Notes: generated from the sequence alone by a model not told the origin. A stretch of DNA of 64,000 nucleotides from Rhizobiales bacterium TNE-4 (GCA_019083985.1 JAHRCV010000001.1:496001-560000), one strand, 5' to 3'; shown: positions 9,015-17,909, numbered from the stretch's first letter. Translations and numbers: made by a program.

Positions 9015-9035
9015 GTTTCCAATGATGGCGGTTCG

Positions 9036-10025
9036 TTACTCACCCGGTTTAATGCCGGCCTGTTTGGCGACGTTTGACCAGACTTGAATTTCCTCGATCT
9101 GATAAGGCCGGAATTGATCGGGCGTACGCAGATCAATCGTGAAGCCAATCTTGTCGAGGGCGGCAACCGTCTCGGGCTTTTTCAGGCTTTTGATGATTTC
9201 ACTCGAAAGCCGATCGATAGCCGGTTTTGGCGTAGCGGCTGGTGCGAAAAAAGCAGTCCACGAATTGGCGTCAGCACCCATGATGCCTTGCTCGCGCAAA
9301 GTCGGTACATCCGGCAGTTTGGGGTTGCGCTGTGGGCTGCCGATGGCGACAGCGCGAACCTGTCCGGCTTTGATCTGCTCGATCACGCTGGGCAGCGTCG
9401 AATTGGCAATATCGATTTGCCCACCCACGAGATCCTGAACGAGAGGCGCTGCGCCGCGATAGGGCACATGTGTCATCTGCGTTCCAGTCTTGGCCATGAA
9501 CAATTCGGTCGACAGATGCGAGCCTGAGCCGATGCCGGTTGAGCCATAATTCAGCGTGCCCGGTTTTTCTTTGGCGAGTTTGATCACATCATTGATGGAT
9601 TGCGCGGGCAGCGTGTTGCGCACCACGAAGACATGCTCAAAGGCACCCGAACCGGCGAGCGGTGCAAAATCCTTCACCGCGTCATAGCCGGGATCTTTCA
9701 GCATGAACATGTTGTTGCCGTGCGTCTGATTGTTGCCGAACGTGATGGTATGGCCGTCGGGCTCTGCTTTGGCGACCTGCCGTGTGCCGAGCGCTCCCGC
9801 TGCACCGGCAATGTTTTCAACGATGACCTGCTGACCAAGAGAAGCCGAAAGATCCTGCGCCACAACACGCGCGATCACGTCGGTTGGCCCGCCGGCCGGA
9901 TACGCGACGATCATGCGGATGGGCTTGGTGGGAGCCCAAACGGGCGCGGCGGTCTGGGCTTGCAGGGATGATCCGGCAGCAGCGGCCAAAGCCGTTCCCA
10001 CAAGCAAAGAAACAAGACGGTTCAT
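9036..10025 (-). CDS. Bug-family (tripartite tricarboxylate) substrate-binding protein
   Basis: Periplasmic solute receptor of 329 residues with a signal peptide (MNRLVSLLVGTALAAAAGSS, cleavage after LQA). Family hallmarks are KPIRMIVAYPAGGPTDVIAR, GSGSHLSTELFMAKTG and DVPTLREQGI. These proteins bind carboxylates or small amides for TctAB-type permeases. No TctA/TctB gene is in the window, so this is an orphan receptor as often seen in Betaproteobacteria and Rhizobiales. It lies about 4.7 kb from the catabolic cluster and might deliver a substrate to it, but that is only inference. Confidence 0.9.
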   Translation of the reverse strand: MNRLVSLLVGTALAAAAGSSLQAQTAAPVWAPTKPIRMIVAYPAGGPTDVIARVVAQDLSASLGQQVIVENIAGAAGALGTRQVAKAEPDGHTITFGNNQTHGNNMFMLKDPGYDAVKDFAPLAGSGAFEHVFVVRNTLPAQSINDVIKLAKEKPGTLNYGSTGIGSGSHLSTELFMAKTGTQMTHVPYRGAAPLVQDLVGGQIDIANSTLPSVIEQIKAGQVRAVAIGSPQRNPKLPDVPTLREQGIMGADANSWTAFFAPAATPKPAIDRLSSEIIKSLKKPETVAALDKIGFTIDLRTPDQFRPYQIEEIQVWSNVAKQAGIKPGE

Positions 10026-10171
10026 GGTTGGTCCTCATCGGCCGCGGCTCTTGGGCCGCGCGAGCGGGATCAAACCTGATCGCGCCCAGACCTGCAACCG
10101 AAGACCGCTTAACGGGACGGCGTGCTCATGCCATTGTTTGCGCCTCGGGTTGAAGAGTGAGGATGGCTCCC

Positions 10172-11290
10172 ATGCACCGCCGCCGTTTTCTCGTATCTGC
10201 TCTCGCATCTGTGGCTGCGGCCCCGGCCTGGGCGCAGTCCCATCAGGGGCATGGCACGTCCCTCACTCCGGCCGCTCCCTCGCCTGATCCCTACGCCAAA
10301 TTGCAGGGTGGCGTGCCACATCACCTTACGCCCGATCAGGAGGCCCAACGCGTTATTGATAGCCCTGCACCCAAAGGGCCTCAGGGGCGCTGGCTGACGC
10401 GTGCAGCACTTCCGATCCCGCGCAGCGAGATGGCGTGGGCAACCGAATGGAATGGCAAGCTGCATGTCATCGGCGGCTATGGTGAGGGCCGCGTCGATCG
10501 CGGTTACCATCATGTTTATGATCCGGCGCGCGATGAATGGTTCATTGCGGCAGCCTTGCCGCGCGGTGCCAACCATGTCGCTGTTGTCGCGCTTGATGGC
10601 AAAATCTATGCGCTGGGCGGGTTCATCGAGCAGAACCGTAATCCTGATACGCACGCCTATGTCTACGATGTCGCGACTAATCAATGGTCACCGATCGCGC
10701 CTTTGCCGCGCCCGCGCGGTGCCGCTGCAGCATTGGCCTTGAACGGACATATCCATCTGATCGGTGGCGCGTCGTCGCCGACGCAAGAACGCGCCAGTGT
10801 CGGTTGGCACGAGGTTTATGATCCCAAAGCGGACAAATGGAGTGCGCGCAAAGCGCTACCGGGCGCGCGCGACCATGTCGGCTGTGTCACTTATGATGGC
10901 AAAATCCATATTATCGGCGGGCGGTTCAATACGTTCGAATACAACACCGATCTCCATCATGTTTACCTGCCGCAGCAAGACACATGGGAGGTACGCGCGC
11001 CTGTTCCCACAGCGCGATCGGGCCATGGCCTTGTTGTCTATCGCGATCGATTTTTTGCCATGGGCGGGGAAGGTGGCATCATCAACCGTGCCGGCCAGCA
11101 AAAAGTTTTCGGCCAAATGGAAAGTTACGATCCTAAAACCGATACGTGGCAATCTCATGCGCCAATGCCGACACCGCGCCATGCCGTTGGTGCCGTAACA
11201 ATCGGCGATTGGATTTATGTTGCGGGAGGTGGCGCCGTCCTGGGCGGGTCGGTCCAATCGGCCGTCCACGAAGCGTTCACCTTAACGTAA
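10172..11290 (+). CDS. Kelch-repeat secreted protein (galactose-oxidase-like beta-propeller)
   Basis: About 372 residues with a twin-arginine-type signal (MHRRRFLVSALASVAAAPAWA), predicted to be exported. At least five kelch blades are visible, each with a hydrophobic strand, GG pair and following Y-DP-W: for example LHVIGGYGEG..VYDPARDEW, IYALGGFIEQ..VYDVATNQW, IHLIGGASSP..VYDPKADKW and FFAMGGEGGI..SYDPKTDTW. AGTGAGG at 10156-10162 supports the ATG at 10172; upstream GTG 10157 and ATG 10163 are alternatives. No oxidase catalytic Tyr-Cys pair could be identified, so a binding or scaffolding role is as likely as an enzyme. Confidence 0.82.
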   Translation: MHRRRFLVSALASVAAAPAWAQSHQGHGTSLTPAAPSPDPYAKLQGGVPHHLTPDQEAQRVIDSPAPKGPQGRWLTRAALPIPRSEMAWATEWNGKLHVIGGYGEGRVDRGYHHVYDPARDEWFIAAALPRGANHVAVVALDGKIYALGGFIEQNRNPDTHAYVYDVATNQWSPIAPLPRPRGAAAALALNGHIHLIGGASSPTQERASVGWHEVYDPKADKWSARKALPGARDHVGCVTYDGKIHIIGGRFNTFEYNTDLHHVYLPQQDTWEVRAPVPTARSGHGLVVYRDRFFAMGGEGGIINRAGQQKVFGQMESYDPKTDTWQSHAPMPTPRHAVGAVTIGDWIYVAGGGAVLGGSVQSAVHEAFTLT

Positions 11291-11365
11291 CGTCAAAAAC
11301 TAAACTGCCGCTTTTCTTCCACAATGGGACGCCATAGCGTCGGCGTCCTATTTTGGAGTTGTCTC

Positions 11366-12475
11366 ATGATTCTCAAATCACTTCGTATTGCGGGCGTAAC
11401 CGCGCTTTCCGCTCTTATCGCCCTCAACCCAATCGCCGCATCAGCATGCACATCCTTTCTTTTGAAAGCCGAGAATGGCGATGCCGTTGTTGGCCGAACG
11501 ATGGAGTTCGGGCTGCCACTGAATTCGCAACTGACCATCGTTCCGCGTAATCTCGCCATCAAGGCCGTGGGACCGGATGGCAATGCAGGGACAGGGCTCG
11601 CCTATACGACGAAGTATGGCGTGGTTGGTATGAATGGTCTTGGTCTGCCCGATCTCGTCGATGGCATGAATGAGAAAGGTCTCTATGCGGGTCTTCTGTT
11701 CTTCCCAGGCCTTGCCGAATTTCAGGATGTCGGCCCAGCAGAGGCTGCGAACTCCATCGCGTCTTACCAACTCGCCACTTACATTCTGACGCAATTCGCC
11801 ACGATCGAAGACGTGAAGGCGGGACTGCCGAAAATCAAAGTCAGCCGCGCGCCACAAGCAGTCTTCAAAGGACCCATCCCGATCCATGTGACGGTTCATG
11901 ATGCATCGGGTAAGAGCATCGTGATTGAATATATTGGTGGTCAGTTGCAGATCACCGACAATCCAACCACGGTGATGACGAATGCGCCCTCGATCAGCTG
12001 GCATCTCGCCAATCTTGCGCAATATGCAAACGCCACCGGCAATCCGGGGGCAAGCTTCTCGATCAATGGCACGACCTATCAACCTTGGTCGAGCGGCACG
12101 GGTATGAACGGTCTGCCCGGCGATTTGTCTGCTGCAACGCGTTTCTTGCGTGCAGCTTTCCTTGTCGCCAATGCGCCCAAGACAAAGGATGCTGCTGAGG
12201 CGATGGGCATTTCATGGCACTTCCTCAACCAGTTTGATATTCCGCCCGGCGCAGTGCGTACCGCTGCGGGCGGCCGTGCAGGCGGTGGCGTTGCCGGTTA
12301 TGAAATCACGGAATGGACGAGCGTTTCCGATCTGAAGAATGGCCTTTATCAGATCCGCACCTATGGCGATCAGCAGACGCGCCAAGTTTCACTGAAGTCG
12401 GTCGATCTTGATGCCAAGGCGATCCGCTTCATCCCCGTTGATCAGAAATTGGGCGTACTCGACGTCTCGAAATAA
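11366..12475 (+). CDS. Linear amide C-N hydrolase, choloylglycine hydrolase family
   Basis: Ntn-hydrolase of the penicillin V acylase / bile salt hydrolase family (369 residues with signal). The signal peptide MILKSLRIAGVTALSALIAL ends ...AASA and is followed directly by CTSFLLKAENGDAVVGRTME, the Cys1 nucleophile motif with the conserved Arg near position +17. Signal peptidase cleavage would therefore expose the catalytic N-terminal cysteine in the periplasm. Further family motifs are GLPDLVDGMNEKGLYAGLLF and the later Asn in VMTNAPSISWHL. GGAG at 11355-11358 selects the ATG at 11366 over the one at 11324. Substrate may be penicillin V, bile salts or N-acyl homoserine lactones; the sequence does not decide. 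Confidence 0.88.
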   Translation: MILKSLRIAGVTALSALIALNPIAASACTSFLLKAENGDAVVGRTMEFGLPLNSQLTIVPRNLAIKAVGPDGNAGTGLAYTTKYGVVGMNGLGLPDLVDGMNEKGLYAGLLFFPGLAEFQDVGPAEAANSIASYQLATYILTQFATIEDVKAGLPKIKVSRAPQAVFKGPIPIHVTVHDASGKSIVIEYIGGQLQITDNPTTVMTNAPSISWHLANLAQYANATGNPGASFSINGTTYQPWSSGTGMNGLPGDLSAATRFLRAAFLVANAPKTKDAAEAMGISWHFLNQFDIPPGAVRTAAGGRAGGGVAGYEITEWTSVSDLKNGLYQIRTYGDQQTRQVSLKSVDLDAKAIRFIPVDQKLGVLDVSK

Positions 12476-12504
12476 GCGACAAAAATCGCCTGATTTTCAC
12501 TATT

Positions 12505-12537
12505 TACCGCCACGTGTAAGCGTGGCGGTATTTTTTT
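12505..12537 (+). terminator. Rho-independent terminator
   Basis: Perfect 10-bp stem TACCGCCACG (12505-12514) / CGTGGCGGTA (12521-12530), six-base loop, followed by seven T (12531-12537). It terminates the choloylglycine hydrolase-family gene. Confidence 0.93.
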
Positions 12538-12723
12538 GCATGATGCAACGCTAAGGCCTGCGCCGTCTTTTTTCCGAGCAAAACCCTGATCCGGTTCGTT
12601 GCCTCTGAACTGAAGTGATGTAAGAGGCATGGAATGTCGGCACAGCTTGCGCTCACCAGCAAGCGCGGCTTGCTTCTGCCCAAGCTGGGTCACGCGCTTG
12701 ACCGGTATGACAGGGCTGCCTGA

Positions 12724-13512
12724 TTAGATCACGATCTTGCGATAGAGATGCCATGTCGTATGCCCGAGCACTGGCAGGACGACGAGAAGACCGAGAAAAG
12801 CCGGAAGCGATGCTGCCACGATCAGGAGCGTCACAGCCAACGCCCAACCGATCATTGGCACTGGGTTGGTTACAACTGATTTCACACTGGTGATCATGGC
12901 CGTAACCACATCCACTGGCCTATCGAGCAAAAGCGGGAATGACACGACCGTGATCGAGAAGACGAGGACCGCAAGCACGGCGCCGACTGCGTGGCCCACG
13001 GCCAGAAAGGCCAGGCCCTCAGGCGTCGTGAACAAAATGGCCGGGAAACTGCCGGAAGGCAGCCCGTGGAGGCCGAAGAACAGCGCAATCAGCAGGCGGA
13101 CCTGATACATCCACACCATGAAGATGAAGAGCGTCACAAATGCCATCCATGAGATTTCCCTGCCACTTTGAGCAAGGACGGCGCCCAGAATGACGCTCCA
13201 GCTGATCGGCTCTCCGCGTTCCCGGCGTCGGCTGATTTCGTAAAGCCCTACAGCCACGAAAGGCCCGATCAGGACGAAGCCGGCCGCGAGCGGATAGATC
13301 AGATAGCTCATGTCCCAGATGAGCGCTGCCGCCATGGCCAAAAGGCCACCGAGCGTATAGATGCCGCCAAAAAATAGCCCATAGACGGGATAAGCTTGAA
13401 AATCGCGCAATCCTCTAGCGAGGGCGTCCACAATGTCATTGGCATGGATCGTCCGAACGGCGGGCACGCCCGGAACAGGGTTGGGGACGGTCTCCTGATG
13501 GATCTCAGACAT
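12724..13512 (-). CDS. DUF2189-family integral membrane protein
   Basis: 262 residues with about six transmembrane segments (for example LGGLLAMAAALIWDMSYLIY, LAAGFVLIGPFVAVGLY, ISWMAFVTLFIFMVWMY and ALAVTLLIVAASLPAFLGLL) after an N-terminal cytoplasmic stretch of about 40 residues. This is the arrangement of the DUF2189 family, whose biochemical role is unknown. The segment ISRRRERGEPISW is the conserved loop. It has its own promoter region, opposite to its neighbours. Confidence 0.82.
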   Translation of the reverse strand: MSEIHQETVPNPVPGVPAVRTIHANDIVDALARGLRDFQAYPVYGLFFGGIYTLGGLLAMAAALIWDMSYLIYPLAAGFVLIGPFVAVGLYEISRRRERGEPISWSVILGAVLAQSGREISWMAFVTLFIFMVWMYQVRLLIALFFGLHGLPSGSFPAILFTTPEGLAFLAVGHAVGAVLAVLVFSITVVSFPLLLDRPVDVVTAMITSVKSVVTNPVPMIGWALAVTLLIVAASLPAFLGLLVVLPVLGHTTWHLYRKIVI

Positions 13513-13766
13513 GGCGGCTCCCTCAACTTATGTTTGGTTGCCACGTATTTGAGCAAGCCTGAGGTGAGGGCGCAACCACGGCTGTAACCGGGGAGGGCAG
13601 GAGGCGACAATGGAGAGGCCCCCGTCCTCGTTCTCCCGATGCAACCTATAGTTGTATTAACTTTAGAACTTCGCCAATTTTCTGATGTGTGTCCAAGAAT
13701 CGATTGTCCATTAACCTTTTGCGGATTAGAACGAAGACATTGAAAAAAACTTTTTGGGACGAACTC

Positions 13767-14357
13767 ATGACGACAGAAAGAATTGCGCTTTTCATCGATG
13801 GCTCAAATCTCTACGCAACTGCAAAAGCGCTCGCCTTCGAAGTGGATTATCGCCGTCTTTTGAAGGAATTTGCAAGCCGAGGGCGATTGATCCGCGCTTT
13901 TTACTACACAGCGATACTCGAGGATCAGGAATTTTCTTCGCTACGTCCGCTGGTCGATTGGCTTGATTATAACGGCTATCGCGTGGTGACCAAGCCGGCA
14001 AAAGAATTCGTCGATGCGACGGGGCGGCGTAAGTTGAAAGGCAATATGGACCTTGAGCTTGCGATCGATGCTTTGGAATTGGCCGCGCACATTGATCGCG
14101 CCGTGATTTTTTCTGGTGATGGTGATTTTCGCACTTTGGTTGAAGCGCTGCAACGGCGTGGCGTCTGTGTGACCGTCGTGTCAACACTTGTGTCGCAGCC
14201 CCCGATGGTTGCAGATGAATTACGCCGCCAATGCGATGAGTTCATTGATCTATCGACCTTGATGACGAAGCTAGGCCGTGAGCATCATGAGCGGCCAGAG
14301 CGGCGTGCCGGTGAAGATCGGCGTGCGCCTGCTCAACCAGCTTCACCAGCACTTTAG
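13767..14357 (+). CDS. NYN/LabA-like PIN-fold domain protein (putative RNase)
   Basis: 196 residues. The NYN (DUF88) fold is marked by acidic clusters in FIDGSNLYATAKAL (near residue 10), KGNMDLELAIDALE and VIFSGDGDFRTLVEALQRRG, which together form the metal site of PIN/NYN nucleases, and by the terminal helix ELRRQCDEFIDLSTL. The tail after residue 175 is charged and disordered-looking. An in-frame GTG at 13689 would add 26 basic residues, but GGGA at 13756-13759 supports the ATG at 13767. RNA cleavage is the family expectation. Stands alone; no toxin-antitoxin partner seen. Confidence 0.87.
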   Translation: MTTERIALFIDGSNLYATAKALAFEVDYRRLLKEFASRGRLIRAFYYTAILEDQEFSSLRPLVDWLDYNGYRVVTKPAKEFVDATGRRKLKGNMDLELAIDALELAAHIDRAVIFSGDGDFRTLVEALQRRGVCVTVVSTLVSQPPMVADELRRQCDEFIDLSTLMTKLGREHHERPERRAGEDRRAPAQPASPAL

Positions 14358-14414
14358 GAACCTTCGCCGCTTCTGCGCGTAACGCATGCTCGCCTTTTTT
14401 TGAGAGAGAGCGTG

Positions 14415-14678
14415 ATGAAACGCGTCTTGTTTTCAGTTGTGGCTTTGTCTGTGCCTTTCGCTGTCCAAGCCCTTGCCGATGAGTATCGGTTGCAGCCCGG
14501 CGACGTCGTGGAAATCGGCGTCGCCAATTATGCCGCTTCTGGCATGCGCCTACCGGGGTCGACGGGCCTCATCGTCAAGGTGATGCTGCACCGCTAAGGG
14601 CCAGACGAGGCAGAGTCATTCGATGCCCAAGGCGAGACCATTCTCATCTTTGGCAACTCACTCGATGTGACGGTTTAA
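14415..14678 (+). pseudogene. Remnant of a polysaccharide-export (Wza/SLBB-type) gene
   Basis: An ORF with a good signal peptide (MKRVLFSVVALSVPFAVQALA) and the start of a Poly_export domain (EYRLQPGDVVEIGVAN) stops at TAA 14595-14597 after only 61 residues. Reading through that stop, the same frame continues for 26 further sense codons (DEAESFDAQGETILIFGNSL) to TAA at 14676. Full export proteins exceed 300 residues, so this is a broken or heavily deleted gene. It is preceded by GAGAGAGAG, so a short secreted peptide could still be made. No other capsule genes are nearby. Confidence 0.55.
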
Positions 14679-14795
14679 GGCAGCCACTATGAACTGCATG
14701 CAGGGGCCCAGCGCTGACCGGGCTATACGCCGCGCCCTCGATTGCCTAATCTTGCCGGAAGCGCGGTCGACACGCGCAGAGGGCGAGGATGGCAC

Positions 14796-15698
14796 ATGCG
14801 TATCGGATATATGGGCGTCGGCTATATGGGCCATGGCGCGGCGAAGAACATTCGTCTCAAGGGCCACGATTTGGTGGTGCTCGGCAATCGCAACCGGAAA
14901 CCGGTTGAGGATTTACTAGCGATTGGTGCGACTGAAGCCAAGAACCCGGCCGATCTCGCCCGCCAATGCGATGTCATGTTCATGTGCCTTCCGTCGACCG
15001 TGCAGGTCGAAGAAGCCGTCTATGGCAAGGATGGCATCCTTGAAGCGGCACGTCCCGGTTTCATTCTGGTTGATTCCACCACATCGGATCCGGATTCGAC
15101 GCGGCGCATCGGCGCTGATTTGCGTGCCAAGGGTGCAGACATGGTCGATTGCCCCTTAGGCCGCACGCCGAAAGAAGCCGAGCTCGGCAAGTTGAGCGCC
15201 TTTGTCGGCGGTAGCAAAGAGAGTGTCGCCCGGGTCATGCCCGCGATCCAATGTTTTGCCGACGCAATCGTCGAGACCGGCGAATTAGGTTCAGCCCATA
15301 CGATGAAGCTCCTCAATAATTTTCTCGCCATTTGCACGAGTGCAGTTGTCGCGGAAGGTATTGCAGCAGCCCTGCGGCTCGGCGTCGATTTGCCGACGTT
15401 CAAGAAGGTCGTTGATACCAGCGGTGGCAATGGCGTGATGTTTCAACGTTTCATGCCATGGGTTTTGGAGGGTGATGATTCCCACATGCAGGGGATGATG
15501 AGCATCGCCTACAAGGACCTCAAATATTACCGTAAATTGGCGGGCCAATCCGACCTCGTCACGATCATGGCCGAGGCGGCCTCGCAGCTTTACGCGCTGC
15601 CGAACCGGCTGGGCCATTCGCGCCAATTCATGTCGGTGTTGCCGACGATTCTTGCCAATCTCACCGATGGCGGCAAGCGCCCGATCCCTGAGCGCTGA
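14796..15698 (+). CDS. NAD(P)-dependent beta-hydroxyacid dehydrogenase (3-hydroxyisobutyrate dehydrogenase family)
   Basis: 300 residues. Rossmann dinucleotide motif GYMGVGYMGHGAAKNI at the N-terminus, substrate-binding signature replaced by DCPLGRTPKEAELGKLSAFVGG (the family consensus is D-x-PVSGG-x2-A-x-G), catalytic Lys in GSAHTMKLLNNFL (near residue 170). GCGAGG at 14783-14788 selects this ATG. The divergence from the PVSGG consensus argues against 3-hydroxyisobutyrate itself and for a different hydroxyacid/semialdehyde such as a tartronate-semialdehyde-like compound. First gene of the catabolic cluster that extends to 23353. Confidence 0.87.
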   Translation: MRIGYMGVGYMGHGAAKNIRLKGHDLVVLGNRNRKPVEDLLAIGATEAKNPADLARQCDVMFMCLPSTVQVEEAVYGKDGILEAARPGFILVDSTTSDPDSTRRIGADLRAKGADMVDCPLGRTPKEAELGKLSAFVGGSKESVARVMPAIQCFADAIVETGELGSAHTMKLLNNFLAICTSAVVAEGIAAALRLGVDLPTFKKVVDTSGGNGVMFQRFMPWVLEGDDSHMQGMMSIAYKDLKYYRKLAGQSDLVTIMAEAASQLYALPNRLGHSRQFMSVLPTILANLTDGGKRPIPER

Positions 15699-15725
15699 AC
15701 TCTCATTTCCAAACTTTCGCGGTAG

Positions 15726-16172
15726 ATGATCATGTCGAAAACGATTTTCGTTCTGAACGGCCCTAATCTCAATCTGCTTGGCAAGCGCCAGCCGCAAATC
15801 TACGGGCGTGAAACCATGGATGATGTGAAGGCGATGTGCATCGCCGAAGCACAAAAACATGGCTTCGAGATTCGTTACCACCAGTCCAATCGCGAATATG
15901 AATTGATCGACTGGATTCACGAAGCGCGGGAGAAAGCGGTTGGCATCGTCATCAATCCCGCGGCCTTCACGCATACCTCCGTCGCGATCCTTGACGCCCT
16001 CAACACGTTCGATGGTCCGGTCGTCGAGGTGCACATTTCGAACGTGCACAAGCGTGAAGCATTCCGCCACCATTCCTACGTCTCGCTGCGGGCGGACGGC
16101 GTGATCGCCGGGTGCGGTACGCAGGGCTACGTCTTCGGCGTGGCGCGCGTTGCGGCGCTGGCCAGGAAGTGA
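15726..16172 (+). CDS. aroQ: Type II 3-dehydroquinate dehydratase
   Basis: 148 residues, normal size for the dodecameric type II enzyme converting 3-dehydroquinate to 3-dehydroshikimate. Motifs: [16 protein letters not shown] with the lid Tyr in [20 protein letters not shown], and the catalytic His/Arg segment [20 protein letters not shown]. Start ATG 15726 (a second in-frame ATG lies at 15732). It sits 27 bp after the HIBADH-family gene inside a catabolic cluster, not next to accB where Rhizobiales usually keep aroQ. A paralogue recruited for quinate or a quinate-like catabolite is therefore possible. Confidence 0.93.
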   Translation: MIMSKTIFVLNGPNLNLLGKRQPQIYGRETMDDVKAMCIAEAQKHGFEIRYHQSNREYELIDWIHEAREKAVGIVINPAAFTHTSVAILDALNTFDGPVVEVHISNVHKREAFRHHSYVSLRADGVIAGCGTQGYVFGVARVAALARK

Positions 16173-16213
16173 GGCAGCTGGCCCCTAGGTCAGCTTGCGC
16201 AGCCAGATAAGAT

Positions 16214-16229
16214 CACTAACATGTTAGTG
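16214..16229. promoter_or_regulatory. Perfect 16-bp palindrome, candidate GntR operator
   Basis: CACTAACATGTTAGTG is its own reverse complement over all 16 bases. It lies 34 bp before the TTG start of the DapA-like gene, which is coupled to a GntR/FCD regulator gene. Autoregulation through this site is the simplest reading; binding is inferred, not shown. Confidence 0.55.
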
Positions 16230-16262
16230 GAATTGTTTCTCTGCTAACTCCACAGGTGATCC

Positions 16263-17162
16263 TTGTCTGCCACCAAACGCGAGCGCTTTGGCCTGTCCTG
16301 CGCCCTAACGACCCCGATCAACGCGCAGGGCGAGCCGGATCTCGCCCGGTTTGCCTGCCATGCCCGCTGGACGCTGGACAATGGCTGCCAGACGGTCACA
16401 GCCTTTGGCACGACCGGGGAGGGCGCGGCCCTGTCCTTGGCCCAGCGCGCGGCCATGCTGGGAGCGCTGCAAGGCATCGGCATCCCAGGCCATCAGATCA
16501 ACCTCGGTATCGCCGCCTCCTCCATGGGTGAGGCGCTGGATCAGGCCCGGATGGGCATCGACCATGGCTGCCGCTACCAAATGGTCTGCCCGCCTTTCTA
16601 TTTTAAAGGGGTCAGCGACGAGGGGCTCTATGTCTGGTTCTCGCGCTTCATCGAGGCGCTTGGCGCCAAGTGCCTGCCCATCATCCTCTATCATATCCCG
16701 TCGGTGACATCGGTGCCGCTTTCCTCCGAACTTATCGGTCGCTTGAAGAAAGCGTTTCCCGGTGTGATTGCCGGCGTGAAGGATTCATCCTGCGAGTGGC
16801 CGACGCAGGAACGCTTGCTGAAAGATCACGCGAAGGATCTTGCCATTCTCGTCGGCGATGAACGTTTGCTTGCGCGGTCTGTGCGCGAAGGCGGGGAAGG
16901 TTCGATTTGTGGTGTCGCCAATCTCGCGCCCGGCTGGTTGCGGCCCATGGTCGACAAGGGTGTCGAAGATCCGCGGATCAACGCGCTCGTTGATCTTATT
17001 TGTCACTACCCCGTCATCCCCGCTGTGAAAGCGCTGGTTGGCAAAATGAACAATGATCTCGGTTTTGCCGCGATGCTGCCGCCACTTGATGCCTTGTCGG
17101 ATGCCGATCGTGCCAAGCTTTTTGCGGGCTTTGACCGTGTGATGGAAGCGAAGGCCGCTTGA
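16263..17162 (+). CDS. Dihydrodipicolinate synthase/N-acetylneuraminate lyase family aldolase
   Basis: 299-residue TIM-barrel Schiff-base lyase. Motifs: TTPINAQGEPDLARF, the carboxylate-binding AFGTTGEGAAL, catalytic Tyr in PIILYHIPSVTS and Schiff-base Lys in GVIAGVKDSSCEW (about residue 165). The start is TTG with AGGTGAT at 16254-16260; no in-frame ATG fits the conserved N-terminus. Pyruvate- or 2-oxoacid-dependent aldol cleavage/condensation is the family reaction. Context (catabolic cluster, GntR partner) argues for a degradative aldolase or dehydratase rather than lysine biosynthesis. Confidence 0.9.
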   Translation: MSATKRERFGLSCALTTPINAQGEPDLARFACHARWTLDNGCQTVTAFGTTGEGAALSLAQRAAMLGALQGIGIPGHQINLGIAASSMGEALDQARMGIDHGCRYQMVCPPFYFKGVSDEGLYVWFSRFIEALGAKCLPIILYHIPSVTSVPLSSELIGRLKKAFPGVIAGVKDSSCEWPTQERLLKDHAKDLAILVGDERLLARSVREGGEGSICGVANLAPGWLRPMVDKGVEDPRINALVDLICHYPVIPAVKALVGKMNNDLGFAAMLPPLDALSDADRAKLFAGFDRVMEAKAA

Positions 17163-17164
17163 TA

Positions 17165-17833
17165 ATGGCGTCGGCCCGGCCCGCCCGTAACGCAACACCG
17201 CTCCGTGAAAAGGCTTATGCCGATTTCACGGATCGCTTGTTGTCGCGCGAGATCAAGCCGGGTCAATTTATCACGCAACGGGAATTAGTTGATATTTCGG
17301 GCCTGCCGCTCGGCGCGATCCGTGAGCTGATCCCACGTCTTGAAGCGGAAGGATTGATTGTCACCGTGCCGCAGCGCGGCATGCAGGTGGCGAACGTCAA
17401 TCTCGATTTGATCCGCAACGCGTTTCAATTTCGGCTCTTTATGGAGCGGGAAGCGACTGCGCTCTTCACTCAGCGCGCCGATACGCAGTTGATCGATGCG
17501 CTGCGGCGCGAGCATGACCTGATCATCGAGCGGGCTGCGCGTGGTCAGAAAGACAATCTGGTGGCTGACGCGCAGGCGGTCGATCAGCGGCTGCATGAGA
17601 CGATCATCGATCATCTGGGCAACGACATCATCTCAAAGGCCTATCGTGTGAATTGGCTCAAAGTGAAGCTGATCCGCCAGAATGAAACGCGTCTTTACGA
17701 TGAGCTGGTCATCCCAGTGATGGAAGACCACAACGCTATTCTTCACGCTATGGCACGTCGCGATGCTGAAGGCGCGGCAGACGCCATGTCGCGGCATATC
17801 AACAATGCCCGCCAACGGGCCCTCGATATCTGA
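17165..17833 (+). CDS. GntR-family regulator with FCD ligand domain
   Basis: 222 residues. N-terminal winged HTH (AYADFTDRLLSREIKPGQFI, then LVDISGLPLGAIRELIPRLE) followed by an all-helical FCD effector domain with its metal/ligand acids and histidines (RREHDLIIERA, DQRLHETIIDHLGN, EDHNAILHAMARRD, AMSRHINNAR). A TTG at 17159 overlapping the previous stop is in frame, but the ATG at 17165, three bases after that stop, is preferred. Likely the local repressor of the cluster responding to a small carboxylate; the 16214-16229 palindrome is a candidate site. Confidence 0.92.
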   Translation: MASARPARNATPLREKAYADFTDRLLSREIKPGQFITQRELVDISGLPLGAIRELIPRLEAEGLIVTVPQRGMQVANVNLDLIRNAFQFRLFMEREATALFTQRADTQLIDALRREHDLIIERAARGQKDNLVADAQAVDQRLHETIIDHLGNDIISKAYRVNWLKVKLIRQNETRLYDELVIPVMEDHNAILHAMARRDAEGAADAMSRHINNARQRALDI

Positions 17834-17909
17834 TCCTGCCTGAACGCACTGGATTTGTCCTCGCCCCGCACTAAACTCGCCTCCTCGAACCGGGGAGGGG
17901 ACCTGAAGT

